Shown in pieces: positions 11,561 through 23,208 of a stretch of DNA of 64,000 nt. The DNA lies in the NCBI GenBank assembly GCA_916700875.1, contig CAKAKS010000066.1:13487861-13551860 (forward strand), given 5' to 3'. The notes under the pieces were generated by a model, which had not been told where the DNA came from, ran no database searches, and was given only the letters and a program-made list of their open reading frames with translations. Within the stretch, counting starts at the first letter, position 1; each line of letters opens with the position of its first letter. The stretch comes from Sebastes aleutianus (taxonomy: Eukaryota; Chordata; Actinopteri; Perciformes; Sebastidae). Made by a program: the position numbers and the translations under genes.

Positions 11561-12539
11561 AGTACGGCTAATAAAAATGATTATGATATCATATATTAAT
11601 TCAAATTCTAATTCTGAGCAGGTTGGAAAACAGCATTCAGTGTTGCATTAACATCCCAATTTGAATTAAACTAACATTTTTTAGGCTAACCCTTCATTAT
11701 CACTGGGGTCATTCTGTCAGTTCCTTCCAATTTGTGTGAAATTGAGGTGCCTCGGGGGTTAAGAGGAGAATCTGCAGGAGCAGATAGCGGTTCAGAATGG
11801 CAGGATGTGCTAACTGCCAGCGTTGCCCCTCCTGGCCTGGGCGACACCACTGAGCACCACAGGGCCAATGACTCACTATTGCCACACTGTCCATGTTGTG
11901 ACTGGACAAGTCTAATCCTCCCTCGTCATCAGCTCACTGTCCCCTAGCATGAGAGAAACAAAGAAGCATGAACACTCCAGGCTGCCAAAAAGCCGAGGAC
12001 TGCAGGCTGCCGGACAGCCAGGGCGAGATGACAACATGAAATCATCGCTACACATGTAGTTGAAGATCAGGATGTATAAATACCAGGGCAATGCTTTTTA
12101 GATCCAGAAAGTTAAAGTGCGTTAGAGGACTTTTGTGCTCTTTGTCTATTAACGCAGTCATGCTGACTCAGTGGGTTCACTCGAGGGAGTTCATTAAGTT
12201 AGAGCCACTCCTGCCAGACTAACTTGTACACTGATTGTACTCTGAGGTGGCCATTACTTTCACACTGATTAGGAACCAGTGATTGTGTCAAGACTGATTG
12301 GGGACGCACACATACACTGGCATTCCAATTACACCAAGCACCATCTAGCCAATGGTCAGAGTGTACTTCAGGACATTTACATTTAACTGAGTTGTAGTGA
12401 ACGAACAAATGATTGTTCTGTAGAAGTATTTCTGTTGAGTATCAGCTTTAAAAATCATAGCAGCAAAGAATCATTACATCCCATAATCAACACACAGTAT
12501 ATTTGAAAGTGATTTTTTTTTTTTTTTTACTCTTTCACC

Positions 12540-12736
12540 CCAGTTGGTCCAATTTGAATGCAATACACTGTTATCTCTGTCAGCACTGTTAGCTGTGAGC
12601 CGCCGGCTCAGCCTTTGCCACGTTGAGAGCCGTGAAGAGGCAATAGAAATGCTCCCAATCTCACATTTAGCACATTTAATATTATACACCATTTTTGCCA
12701 ACATATCCCCCTAAATGTTATACACTGTTCCTTTAA
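12540..12736 (-). repeat. TTAA-target MITE fragment, minus orientation
   Basis: Read on the minus strand it starts TTAAAGGAACAGTGTATAAC, then ATTTAGGGGGATATGTTGGC. It then runs into TGTGCTAAATGTGAGATTGG and GGGAGCATTTCTATTGCCTC, the blocks shared with 6608-6790. The TTAA edge is at 12733-12736; the other edge is unclear. No coding content. Confidence 0.7.
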
Positions 12737-14969
12737 GTCTATAAGCTGATAATATGTCAGTGTTGTGTTTACAGCTCGTTGTGCTGCCCCCAAGTGGCAA
12801 TACAAAATCAATTCATGCTGATTTCAAATAATTATCACCAAGATATGTACGGTGGGCTATTTTACAGCTGAAAAATAAACTTGTCAGTGCTCTTTGGTGG
12901 ACAAATTATGTAATTGTAATTTCATTTTACTATTTAATGGCCTACAAACCAATACCAATACATCTGCAATAAGCTAATGTCGGCCCAGACGATTTATCGG
13001 TCAAGTTCTAATGAGGATTACTGCATTGCAGCAGTCCATGTAAACTGAATCATACAGCTTTCCTTAATTCTCTCATCATGTAACGTTTTTTGAAAATACA
13101 GTTGTGATGTTTAAGGATGAAATTACATTTTAACATTAATACAAGTTTTACTTTAAGTAAATATATCCATGACTTTTGCTCTAGAAAGCATCTTTTTAAT
13201 AAAAGATCAACATTAGTTGATTTGAAGTTGTTTGCTTGGATGGTAGCTGATATTGTACCATATTTTTATTACCACTGTGATAGTGCTTTGTTGCTCTGTT
13301 TTAAAGCAATATTATAATAGAAATGATAATTTATACTAATAAAGCAGCTTTAAGACACCACTGTTACTCAAAACAAGTGATAGGCATATACATGTGACAA
13401 TTCAGATAACGATGCCATTATTTTGAACAGAAACAACAAGCCTCAGTCAAAGTGCCACAGAGCTGAGATTTTAATCTGTGATGTCACGCTGATGTAAAGC
13501 CCAGAGCTGCTTCACTGACAATAAATATGTTGATTTCATACAGTGATTTCTTTTTACATCCAAACGAGTTTTACATCAGCCTTATTTCAAATTATAAAAT
13601 GTGCTGTGTCAGAGGCACCTTTCCATCTACCATAAGTCATTCCTCATGCAGCTGTACGTTGGTTTGCCGTCACCGATGAGAGGGCACAACAGACTCTCCG
13701 GTCTCGTTCCAGCTGCAGCAGACAATAGTGATTATTCACAAACAGAATGGACTGCTCGAGGGATAAAACAATATATTTCAAAATTAAAATTCAATGGTAG
13801 TTTTAAGGCTGCCGTTCGACATTACTGCATGAGCACACCACTCTGAGTCACAAAGAGGCTCACGGCTCCCATTTTAACATAATCTCGGCAATCAATCAGC
13901 CACACCACAAAGAAGTCAATGGGCCCTGACAATATGTACCTGTCAGATCATTGCCTCTAATGCATTAAGCTCTGATGCCTCTGATAGACAGCGACAGCTC
14001 CGCTGCTCCACTCTCTCAGATGTAGTGACAGCCTTTTGTCCAGCCACCTGCCTGTGATTACGCAAATCAAAAATGCATAACCAATTGGAGTTATGGATGC
14101 ATCTCTGCTGACAGGAAGGAAGCAAGACCCAGCTATAAGAAACTGCACATAAAAAAACACTATGCTGGAGAAACAGAAAATATACCTGTGATACAAAATA
14201 ATTCTCTACAGTGTGATTTTAATATTTTAATATGTTGTTTTTTTTAATTCAGCACAAATGTTGATGTTATTTTGTGCTTGCAAAACCCAGAGTTACAAGG
14301 AAATGAAGTTCCTGGGTGCATATTGTTTAAGCCTTGATGCAGGATATATTACATTAATATCTAATATTGTGGGATGCTGTCCTAGAAGTTTCCAGAGAAA
14401 GCTCCCAGGCTAATGACATTTTATTAATGTGTCGAATGTATAAAAACATAATCCACTTCTTAGTCTGGTGTTGTTGTTGTTGCTTTTTGGAATATCTTAT
14501 GATTCATATTTTCTCCCTCCTCTCTCATGCAGAATAAAAATATTCAGTAAAGAAACAGGTTACAACATAAAGACAGGAAATGCATAGAGGTTTTTATAGA
14601 GGGCGTTATCTGCAGGAAATAAAGCATTATATCTCAACACTGTTAAGATGTCTGAGCAGTGAGTATGGGAGAAATTGTTCTTTATAGTTATAATGTAGCT
14701 GAGTTTGTGTTAAAGCCCACTGAGCCAGAACAGAAGAGAAGAAGACATCAAGGCATATGTTTAAGAGCTGAAACCATTACTAATAAACTGCATGCCAGTG
14801 TCTTTTACTCTAAGCTGTCGAGTATTAGGGGAACAGAATTACAATTCTTAACATTTCTTTTCATCAGTATTCATGGTGAAAGAACAGTCTCTTAATTCTG
14901 CTGAAAAATATTTCTTAAGAAACTGTAATGTGATGTGTTAGGTGACTTCTCGGTAATAGATTTAGCCAA
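12737..14969. other. non-coding stretch, no feature recognised
   Basis: AT-rich sequence without a recognisable exon, transposon end or tandem repeat. Frames of 60-81 codons occur on both strands and look accidental. Confidence 0.45.
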
Positions 14970-15322
14970 GCCGGCGGTAGGGCTTTAAGGATAGCAATGG
15001 TGCTTTGGTCCAGGAACACATTTTGTAAATTTGACAGTCATGGTCCCCTGAGGATGAATCCTAATGACTGATGTGCTCCCCTGTCTTCTCCTTTAGCGCC
15101 ACCATGAGGTTGATATTTTTGGTTTTGTGTAGAATGTCTCAACAACTATTGGATGGAGTAAAATGACATTTTGTACCAACATTCATGGCCCCCAGAGGAT
15201 GAATCTTAATGACTTTTATGATCCTCTAAATTTCCATTTAGCGCCACCAGTAGGTCAAAGTTCCCACTGATCCAGTTAAATATCTCAACATCTAATTGAT
15301 AGATTGGCACAACATTTTATAC

Positions 15323-15582
15323 TAGGGCTGCCCCCTCTTAGTCGACTAATCGACTAATCGGTTGTTTTGGTCTTAGTCGACTAAGATGTCTTTAGTCGAT
15401 TAGTCGTTTTTTATGCTTTTTTTCATGTTGAATGACTTATTTTTATAACTTCTGAGTACAACTCTAGTAAACACACGATTTAAAATGGGGCTTTTGTGTG
15501 ATTCTTTGTGGAAAGACTCAGTTTTCCAGATATGTTTATTAAATCAACTAATTGAGAGTTTCATTGGTCGAGGACAGCCCTA
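15323..15582. mobile_element. hAT-type MITE, 260 bp, with 8-bp target duplication
   Basis: The ends are TAGGGCTGCCCCC and GGACAGCCCTA. They are flanked by TTTTATAC (15315-15322) and TTTTATAA (15583-15590), an 8-bp target duplication with one change, as expected for hAT. The left interior is built of repeated TTAGTCGACTAA-like palindromes, a known style of fish hAT derivatives. It has no coding capacity. Confidence 0.9.
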
Positions 15583-15998
15583 TTTTATAAACAACCTTTC
15601 ATGGTCCCCAGAGGATCCCACTGACTTTGGTGGTCCTCTGACTTTTCCTCTAGTCCAACAATGAGGTTGACAATTTTGGTTTTGAGTGGAATGTCTCAGT
15701 TACTATTGGACGGATTGACATTTAATTTGGTGCACATTCGTGGTTACCTTGCACAGCAGCTGGATTCTCGCAATGTCACGAGATCACATGAGAATCGCTG
15801 GCTTCGGCAAAAGTTTAATCGACAGATGGTTCATCCAATCACCTGCCAAGTATTTTTTTCAAAGTGCCTGCTCTTTTCCAAACAGTTCCAATGACGGCTT
15901 CTCAGATGGTTCTGTGTAACAAACCATCTGATAGGTCAGGTTACGTTTGTGGTGCCAGGACAATGAATTGTAACAATTTTAGCGGTCCCATAACTTTT

Positions 15999-16158
15999 AA
16001 CTTAAAACTTTATTAAGAAATTTGACCTCTGCATTTAACCCATCCTTTTTTTTTATATAGGAGCAGTGGTCTGCTGTAAAGTGCCCCGGGATCGAAACGC
16101 CAACCTTATGGTTGAAAGACGACCACTCTACCCACTGAGCGACAGCCGCCCCAACTAA
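15999..16158 (-). mobile_element. tRNA-derived SINE fragment
   Basis: On the minus strand the head resembles a tRNA. TCGCTCAGTGGG fits an RNA polymerase III A box with one mismatch. About 30 bases on, GTTTCGATCCC fits a B box with one mismatch. The body then runs through GGATGGGTTAAATGCAGAGG, a block often seen in teleost tRNA SINEs, and stops at an AT-rich end. The flanking host repeat continues at TAACGCCACCATCAGG. It is not a functional tRNA: the acceptor stem does not pair. Confidence 0.65.
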
Positions 16159-16415
16159 CGCCACCATCAGGTCAAAATCTTAATTTGTTCAATAGTTTGG
16201 TTCATGACCAAATGTCTGTGAAACTAATGACATAACATCAGCCTCAGTTGTACTTAGTGTTTAGTGATAATTAGTCAGTGTTAGGCATGCTAACACATGT
16301 TGAACTTAGATGATGAACACAGAAAGCATTGCCTGCTAAACATCAGCATGTTAGCATCGTCTTTGTGAGCATGCTGATGTTACAGTCTCACAGAACTGCT
16401 TACACGGCTGAAGTC

Positions 16416-17746
16416 TTGTTTTAACGTTATTCTACCACACAAGACAAGTTTTTCAAATCAATAATTCTAAATCCGATACCAGTTCTAAATTGAAATTTTC
16501 TGTGCAGCCTGAGTTTATGATTAACAGTGAATTTACATTAAAGTACGAGTTTGAGACAGTCTGCAGTCTGACACGAGCTGGTGGTCTGTAGTGTTTTCTC
16601 TCTGTTGCACCACCACACCTAGTTGACGCAGCGCCGCTGGAGCAAACAGTCTGGCCGTGAACTCCCCGATAGATTTATGACGGGGAAGTCCTCTGTTGAG
16701 ACACTACTATCCACTGATGAGAGAGCGCACAAACACTGCATCAGCATGTTTGTCAATTATTACAATGACCCCCCATACACACACACACGTACACACCTCC
16801 CTTTAAAGCTTTAACACATTCACCTTCCTTAATCATTAAATCTGATTAAATCGAATGTGAGATCACGGCAGTTATAAAGAGCCAATTAACACAGGGGCAG
16901 ATGTGCTTTGTGGGAATATTAAAGGACATTACACTGATGATGTATGAATTTATGATGGCAAAAACCTTTTTTTGACTCCTTGATTGGAAAGCTTCAATGT
17001 ATGCCTCCCACACGCACACTTTAAGAATAATGAGCTTGAAAGAGCAGTACAACGGATCTAAATGAGAGTCCACCTACTCAGTGTGTTTATGGGCATTAAA
17101 CAAACAAAGGTGCACAGTTTAACTCACAAACCAGCGGCGTAAAAACATTTGTGATGGCTGGTAATTACACAGCAGAGAAGTCCAAACCCAGCTTACGCCT
17201 CGCTCGCTGCTACTGTGATTCTCTTTTCCTTTCTCCCTACATACTGCAGAAAACACCCGAGCCACGCCAAAATTGGATTTGAGAGAAGGGAAAAGTCTGC
17301 CTCTTTTTATCAGTGTCCTCCCTCACAAATCTAAAAAGTGCACACCACAGTGTGCTCAAAGCGTATAGCTGTAAGATAGCCATGATAAGAATACCACCAA
17401 GCCAGGGATTTCTTCTGTTCTTTTCATGTTCTCTGATCCATAAATAACCGAGCTAACGGCAACGAACCAGAAAAATGGCATTACAGGTCTTCATCCAATG
17501 CACGCTCTCTTGAGACAGAGACTCATTTACATCTTCATGGCCATATGCTTCATATACAAGTATAATTGATGAGCTGTTAAACAGAATTTGGGACTACTAG
17601 TTCTCGTTGACATTTCCTGGAATCTTCCAGTGCAATAAAACTCAGTGACGAGGAGTAAAGTCCACTGGAATGTTGATGAAATTAGGCCTTACGTTTGTCT
17701 TTATTTCAACCAAAAAACAGCTTTCAATTTGACATTGTACAACGTA
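16416..17746. other. non-coding stretch, no feature recognised
   Basis: I found no exon or element. It includes a short CA run near 16777 and several A/T-rich segments. Confidence 0.45.
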
Positions 17747-17754
17747 AACCAAAG

Positions 17755-18075
17755 TAGAGCTGCAATGATTAATTGATTAGTTGTCAACTATTAAATTAAT
17801 CACCAACTATTTTAATAATCAATCAATCGGTTTGAAAATCCTCTGATTCCAGCTTCTTAAATGTGAATATTTTCTGGTTTCTTTACTCCTCTATGACAGT
17901 AAACTGAATATCTTTGAGTTGTGGACAAAACAAGACATTTGAGGACATCATCTTGTCTTTGGGAAACACTGATCAACATTTTCACCATATTCTGACTTTT
18001 CCTAGACTAAACAACTAATCGATTAATCAAGAACATAATCAAACAGATTAATCTTCAATGTTAGTTGCAGCTCTA
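17755..18075. mobile_element. hAT-type MITE, 321 bp, with 8-bp target duplication
   Basis: The ends are TAGAGCTGCAATGATTAA on the left and an ending in TTAGTTGCAGCTCTA on the right. They are flanked by AACCAAAG (17747-17754) and AACCGAAG (18076-18083), an 8-bp duplication with one change. Near the ends are AATTGATTAG and CTAATCGATTAATC motifs, as in other fish hAT derivatives. No coding capacity. Confidence 0.9.
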
Positions 18076-18100
18076 AACCGAAGAGACACAAACATGAAGG

Positions 18101-18335
18101 TATAAGCGGCAGTAGGAAAGAATGTTTTTGGCATCCATAATAACCTTTCAGCATATTGTAATTCAAGTGTTCTGAGAGAAAACTAGACTTCTGCACCGCC
18201 TCATGGAGCACCGGAGGACACAGAGACACATGATTTTTTTTCTGTCTCATGCACTACTGTCAGGATATAGTGACCGTTTTATAAAAATAACTTTTTCTAA
18301 TCATATTTGCACCAACCTGCCTACTACCGCTTTAA
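18101..18335 (+). mobile_element. TTAA-target MITE, family A, internally deleted copy
   Basis: This copy matches both ends of the 813-bp element at 28997-29809 but lacks its foldback core. CATAATAACCTTTCAGCATA and AATTCAAGTGTTCTGAGAG are followed almost directly by GAGCACCGGAGGACAC. The tail is GTCAGGATATAGTGACCG and then CCGCTTTAAG. The right TTAA is at 18332-18335; the left end is worn. It sits 25 bp from the hAT element at 17755-18075. Confidence 0.75.
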
Positions 18336-18488
18336 GTCGCAAAGCATTAAGACAAACAGTCAAATCAGCATCGTGTGCTCTCTCAGCTGGAAGACTACAT
18401 GTGTTTGTACCGTTGAGATTACAAACTGAACTCACATCTCATATACAGATAACTTTTTGTCCATTAATTTGAGTTATATTTTCCTTTT

Positions 18489-18508
18489 ACACACACACAC
18501 ACACACAC
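18489..18508. repeat. short CA microsatellite
   Basis: About ten CA units. A run of about twenty A bases follows downstream near 18771. Confidence 0.9.
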
Positions 18509-19767
18509 AAACCATTTTCTGTGCATGCCGTATTTCCTATATGTCATCTTTCTCTCTCATTTCTTGCTCCTTGCTTGCTCAAGGACATGAGTTGCGAGGC
18601 TTAAAATACTGCCAGGGGCAACAGAGAGAGGAGCAGCTGGATGTGTGCCACCACAGCACTGGGGTGCAGGACCACAGCAGTGGATCTTTCTGAGGACAAT
18701 TACAGATAAAAAGTCTCAGCTGAGAAAGAGTCAAAGAATCTCTGCTGGGTTAATAAAATGTTGGCGTTCCAAAAAAAAAAAAAAAAAAAAACCAGGACAA
18801 CAAGCCCAATCCTTTGACGGGGATATAGACGCATGAGGACAGACGCATAGCGGGGACAAGGCTGTGTGCTTAGTGCTTAAAGATGTAGACTGAAGGCTAT
18901 CCTTGCTTGATCCCCTTTTGGATCTTGTTAAGCTCAAGGATAAGACGAAGGGAGGGAAGATTGGATATTCCACTCAGGAATCCCAGCGAGGTGTCTCACT
19001 GGAACACACCTGGTGGCTTCAGTCAATAGAGAGGACGGGCTTTTTAAAATAATAATAAGAAATAAAGCCAGACTTTTAGTCTTTATCTGTCACAATGACA
19101 TTTTATTCAGGAGATTTGAAGGCAGTGTTTTAGGTCTACTAAGTCTGCTTTTCCAAACAAAGTGTGTATAGTCACAGTCGCACCAGAATACCAGAAGGTC
19201 TACCTCCCTAATTACGCCTTCATTATGCTGTGCAGGCATTTTTCTAGCGCCGATTTGATCCTCTCATTTCCTGGAGTGTGTTATCAATTCCCATCACTAT
19301 TCGCAGTGAGAAGCTGTGTCCTGCAGCTTTATGACACACATTGCTCAATTAGGATCACACTGTGTATGGTTACTGAGAGGGGCCTTGGCATATGGCAAAC
19401 ATCATTACCGTGCACTTGCAGCCAGTGAGTCAGCACTCGTAATAGGTGAGCTGTCGAATAAGAGACATCCTCGGAGCTGCGAGGAAGAGGCGCTAATCAA
19501 AGTGTACGTGCACACGCAGATGTGCGAGGTGAAGTTTGAGAGTGTTTGGCGTTTACTTTCTGGAAATGCGTGACCTCTGAATAATGCAAGGAAATCAATG
19601 CAGGTGTTTCTTTTATTTGAAGCATAAGTGATGCATGATTGGCTGCAGGCTTTTACATGAATATAATCAGATGATGATTCTTTGCCTCGAGGCACAAAAA
19701 AAGCCAAACAAGGTACGGTCAGTGAATGAGAAAAATGTTTTTCATCGCAGTTGATGTTAAGTTGAAT

Positions 19768-20407
19768 TTGGGCTGTCAAAGCTAGGTAAATTTGTTTTAA
19801 CGCCACTAATTTCTTTAACGTATTAACATTCTTTCGGAGGTTATAGTGGGCTTATATGATACTAAAAAACCTAAGGAATCTATTGGTACCGACCATGTCT
19901 AGCTTGTCCAAACTTACGCTAGATTTTGGCGAGGAAAAACTGTCATGGCCATTTTCAAAGGGGTCCCTTGACCTCTGACCTCAAGATATGTGAATGAAAA
20001 TGGGTTGTATGGGTACCCACGAGTCTCCCCTTTACAGACATGCCCACTTTATGATAATCACATGCAGTTTGGGGCAAGTCATAGTCAAGTCAGCACACTG
20101 ACACACTGACGGCTGTTGTTGCCTGTTGGGCTTGAGTTTGCCATGTTATGATTTGAGCACATTGTTTATGCTAAATGCAGTACCTGTGAGGGTTTCTGGA
20201 CAATATTTGTCATTGTTTTGTGTAGTTAATTGATTTCTTATAATAAATATATACATATATTTGCATAAAGCAAGCATATTTGCTCACTCCCATGTTGATA
20301 AGAGTATTAAATATCTCCCTTTAAGGTACATTTTGAACAGATAAAAAAAACGTCTGATTAATTTGCGATTAATCATGATTAACTCTTTTAACCAACTGCC
20401 AGCCCTA
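19768..20407 (-). mobile_element. hAT-type MITE, family B, long copy (640 bp)
   Basis: The left edge is TTGGGCTGTCAA, one change from the TAGGGCTGTCAA of the copy at 37152. The right edge is CTGCCAGCCCTA. Flanks AGTTGAAT (19760-19767) and AATTGAAT (20408-20415) form an 8-bp target duplication with one change. Relative to the intron copy at 37152-37424 it is inverted and carries about 370 bp of extra interior. Shared blocks include AACATGGGAGT and CTTTATACAAATGTATATA in the other copy, read here in reverse. Confidence 0.85.
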
Positions 20408-21115
20408 AATTGAATATTTGCAGCTGTAAAGCTGAACAAATCTAAAATTAAAGACATGACTTGTTAAGTTATTATCCAGAGAAAATATTCACAATATAGT
20501 GGATAAGATGCATTATCCAAATAGCATTTTCCCACAAGACAGAAGGGATTCATAAGCCAGACCTGCAGCTGTACATTCTGGTTGTAAGGCAGCCAGAGTA
20601 AACGCTGCTCTCCTCCTTGTGGCGCTTAACGACTGATGTGCAAATTTACATTATCATTGTTTTAGCAAGATGTCAGATAGATAGAGAGGAAGTCCTGCAA
20701 AATATCTTGTCCTGCAACAGTCAACTGTTTATGTCATGTTGTGATTTCAAGCCATGAAGAGATCCCTCACCAATGCAGCAGGTCTCTGTAACTTTCCCCA
20801 TCAAATAATTATGGCCTCTGAGATGAATTTTGATGTAATAACCTGACAAGCCAAGAGGTAATAAAGCCCCGACGCTTCTGTTGCACAAGAGATTCCCTGT
20901 CATGTTGAAATATTCATGAGATAAATGTTATTTAAGGCCAGAGCTGCTCTGGGTGTGTAGTACAGGTGCAGTGGGTTCTTCATAATACATCATTGTACAT
21001 CTGAACAGATATGAGTTGTTGTCATGGGGTATAACTTAATTACAGTATGCATAATAACACTGTGTGGGACATATATTCAGATGTGAGTTAGAGCAGACTG
21101 ATATTCACATACACA

Positions 21116-21118
<3 letters not shown>

Positions 21119-21182
<64 letters not shown>
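21119..21182. repeat. GT microsatellite, about 31 units
   Basis: An uninterrupted GT run about 64 bp long. It is 170 bp downstream, on the minus strand, of the donor of the putative first coding exon at 21350-21395, so it would lie in that gene's first intron. The length suggests it is polymorphic. Confidence 0.95.
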
Positions 21183-21183
<1 letters not shown>

Positions 21184-21349
21184 TCAGGTAGGATGTGATG
21201 TGTCCCTTCTACCTGGTTTGAACTCGTCCTGCGTGTTGGCTACAGTTTCTGTTTAACTTCTTAATGTCTGGCTGCATATTCTTTGTTAGAAAAAGCAAAT
21301 TTCCTCAGTTGAAACTAGAAGGACTATAGAAGACAGTTATTGTGCTTAC

Positions 21350-21395
21350 CTGCAAAAAGTAACACCGCCGACTGAAGCGCAAGGATATGCAACAT
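21350..21395 (-). CDS. putative first coding exon of a secreted or membrane protein; possibly netrin-G2
   Basis: On the minus strand an ATG at 21395, with A at -3, opens a 15-codon frame, MLHILALQSAVLLFA, plus one base. It then meets a strong donor, G|GTAAGC; the donor GT is at plus positions 21348-21349. Unspliced, the frame stops after eight more codons, so splicing is needed. The peptide looks like a signal sequence: short n-region, hydrophobic core, small residue at the end. Human netrin-G2 also starts with MLH and LAL and its gene lies in 9q34.13, the broad region of asb6 and ier5l. That makes ntng2 the best guess, by inference only. Netrin-G proteins are GPI-anchored synaptic adhesion molecules. 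No later exon of that family appears at 1-21340, so they would lie beyond the left edge. A chance ATG plus donor cannot be excluded. Confidence 0.35.
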
Positions 21396-22290
21396 GTTTC
21401 TTGGAGTCGTTAGGCGAAAAAAAGAATCCCCCAAAACACTGTATGGTGTGTTAATTCAAAGACAAAAAAAAATCCTACTTGCAGCATCGTTATTAAAAAA
21501 TGAAAAAAGCATCTTTTTCTGGTCAAAACGCCATGCTTCCTCATCCAGTCATTTTGCAAAAAAGAAAAAGCATAGTACGCGTGGAAAAAACAACGTTTCA
21601 CTTTGTGTCTTATCTACTTGTTTTCATCTGGAACTTGCATCACTCTTTGAAGCATTTTGTTTTGGAAGAGAAAGACGCTCAGACGCCTGATAAAATGCGT
21701 AAAACCAAAACCAAACGTCTATTGTGATGCATCCTGCACAATGATTCTCGGTTGAGCTCCCGAAACAATTTTTTTTTTTCCAGAATTGAAAAAAGCTCTT
21801 CAATCCCTCGTCCTCAGTTGGTCTAAAGGTTTGTCTTTCTCTGCATCCTCCGCATCACCAGAAGGCACCTGAAGTTGGCTGTTATGCGGTGCGTAAAGTC
21901 CAACACAGAAGCAGCTCCCAGCCGGCATCATGCATGGCATCACATAACAAAGTAAAGAAGTTCAAAATTGCACCATAGGTCAGTATACATCCGCACCAAG
22001 GCAAGTCCTGAGCGCAACTCCAGCAGCAGCAGCAGCAGAGCGCGCACAGCTTCAGCCAAAATGTTCAGCTGCCACTTTCTAATTACACTTTGGCACCGAG
22101 TGCTTCAAATATTCTGCGAAAGTCCGCGTTCAAGCCTTCAATCTTTCGATGTTTATGTAGACAGGGCAATAATATAGGCGACAGTTTCAGTGGAAGCTTA
22201 CGCACAGTCAGCCGTCCAATGCGCGTCGAGAGAGAGGAGAGAGAAGAAAGCAGAGCGGTGACAATAACTGGCGCTGGCACACATCAGGGG
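21396..22290 (-). promoter_or_regulatory. putative long 5' leader and promoter of the minus-strand gene
   Basis: This stretch is less AT-rich than its surroundings and contains CpG-bearing patches at about 22036-22046 (GAGCGCGC) and 22218-22232 (ATGCGCGTCGAG). It also has a six-unit CAG run near 22021 and a GA-rich block near 22231-22253. These are features common at vertebrate 5' ends. Several ATGs precede the proposed start on the minus strand, so any transcript would have upstream open frames or a spliced leader. I cannot place the transcription start. The 98- and 92-codon frames on the plus strand here are unsupported. Confidence 0.3.
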
Positions 22291-23080
22291 GGGCGTGTGG
22301 CTCTCCTGCAACAACACACCATTGTTCACATGTATAGTGGTGAGAATACACCTACATATTTATATTAAACACTTTGGAATTCACATTCAACCCAAAAAGG
22401 CATCCCCCCCTCATCTTCAAATAGGATGCACTTTTCACCAAAAGTAATTTATCTTCCCTCCTCACTAGACACCTTATACCCTCCCATCGACACCTTTGCC
22501 CTCTGTGGACAGAAAAAATGACTTCAAAAGTTGTTATCGAACATGTTTCAATTGATTGCATGATTGCTCCACTCTGCGGGCACTAGTGCCCTCGTGTGGA
22601 GAGGGAAGTGAAGTGAACCAGAGCTGCTCAGGTGTGAAGGTGGAGGACAGGAATGATGGACACTTAACACTGTGGAGCAACCATAAAGATCCAATTATTA
22701 ACAGGTGATTAAAGTAAGAAGATCACCTATTTGATGGAAGCATGTTACTGATGAGGTCTTGTCCCCCTGAGAGAGATCAGTGACTACAGTGTTTTCAGTT
22801 AGGTGCATTTTGACCTCCTCCGTTCATTCATTTTATTTTCCATACGTATTTTCTATTCAAGGCCATGATGGATATTATGTTCCATCCCAGCATGCATCTT
22901 GAATATGTGTATAGCAGCTTTTCTAGCAGACTACTTGAGGATTACCAGAAGTGGATGAAGTACCTGAAGGACACACTTAAATAAAAGCACAGAAATCTAA
23001 CCAGGAAATGACTTTTGTAGAAGTTAAAGTCACTTATTAGAATATTGCTTTAGTCTTAAAGTGTCTGATATTTACTGTAC
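22291..23080. other. intergenic, no feature recognised
   Basis: No exon or repeat could be supported between the putative minus-strand promoter and the MITE fragment at 23081. Confidence 0.45.
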
Positions 23081-23208
23081 TTAAAGCAGCAGTGGGTAGA
23101 AATGGAGCAAAAAATAAGTTATTTTTATAAAACGCTCTAAATACTATATCCTGACCGTAGTGCATGAGACAGGTATCTGAAAAAAATCATGTGCCTCTGT
23201 GTCCTCCA
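23081..23208 (-). mobile_element. TTAA-target MITE, family A, one-ended fragment
   Basis: It begins TTAAAGCAGCAGTGGGTAG and continues through AATGGAGCAA, ATATCCTGACCGTAGTGC and GAGACAGGTATCTG. This is the reverse complement of the right end of the element at 28997-29809. It stops after TCCTCC and the other end is missing. Just beyond, at about 23270-23345, a CATATCGCCC-ended AT-rich segment resembles another worn fish element. Confidence 0.7.

Larger units (their letters stand above)
14970..16415 (-). repeat. old dispersed fish repeat, reverse copy, with two or more nested insertions
   Basis: This is the reverse-complement counterpart of 10265-11560. Landmarks are CATGGTCCCCTGAGGATGAA, TTAGCGCCACCATGAGGTTG, AATGTCTCAACAACTATTGG and AACATCAGCATGTTAGCATC. 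It is interrupted by a hAT-type MITE (15323-15582) and a tRNA-derived SINE piece (about 15999-16158). A further unassigned segment at about 15745-15960 may be another insertion. Each time the host repeat resumes in register after the insertion. Confidence 0.65.

Noticed and set aside
16075..16158. A functional tRNA gene on the minus strand
   Set aside because: A- and B-box-like motifs are present, but each has a mismatch, the stems do not pair, and it continues into a SINE body.
19405..19806. 133-codon minus-strand frame
   Set aside because: It runs into the hAT element at 19768, has no recognisable domain, and lacks promoter or splice context.
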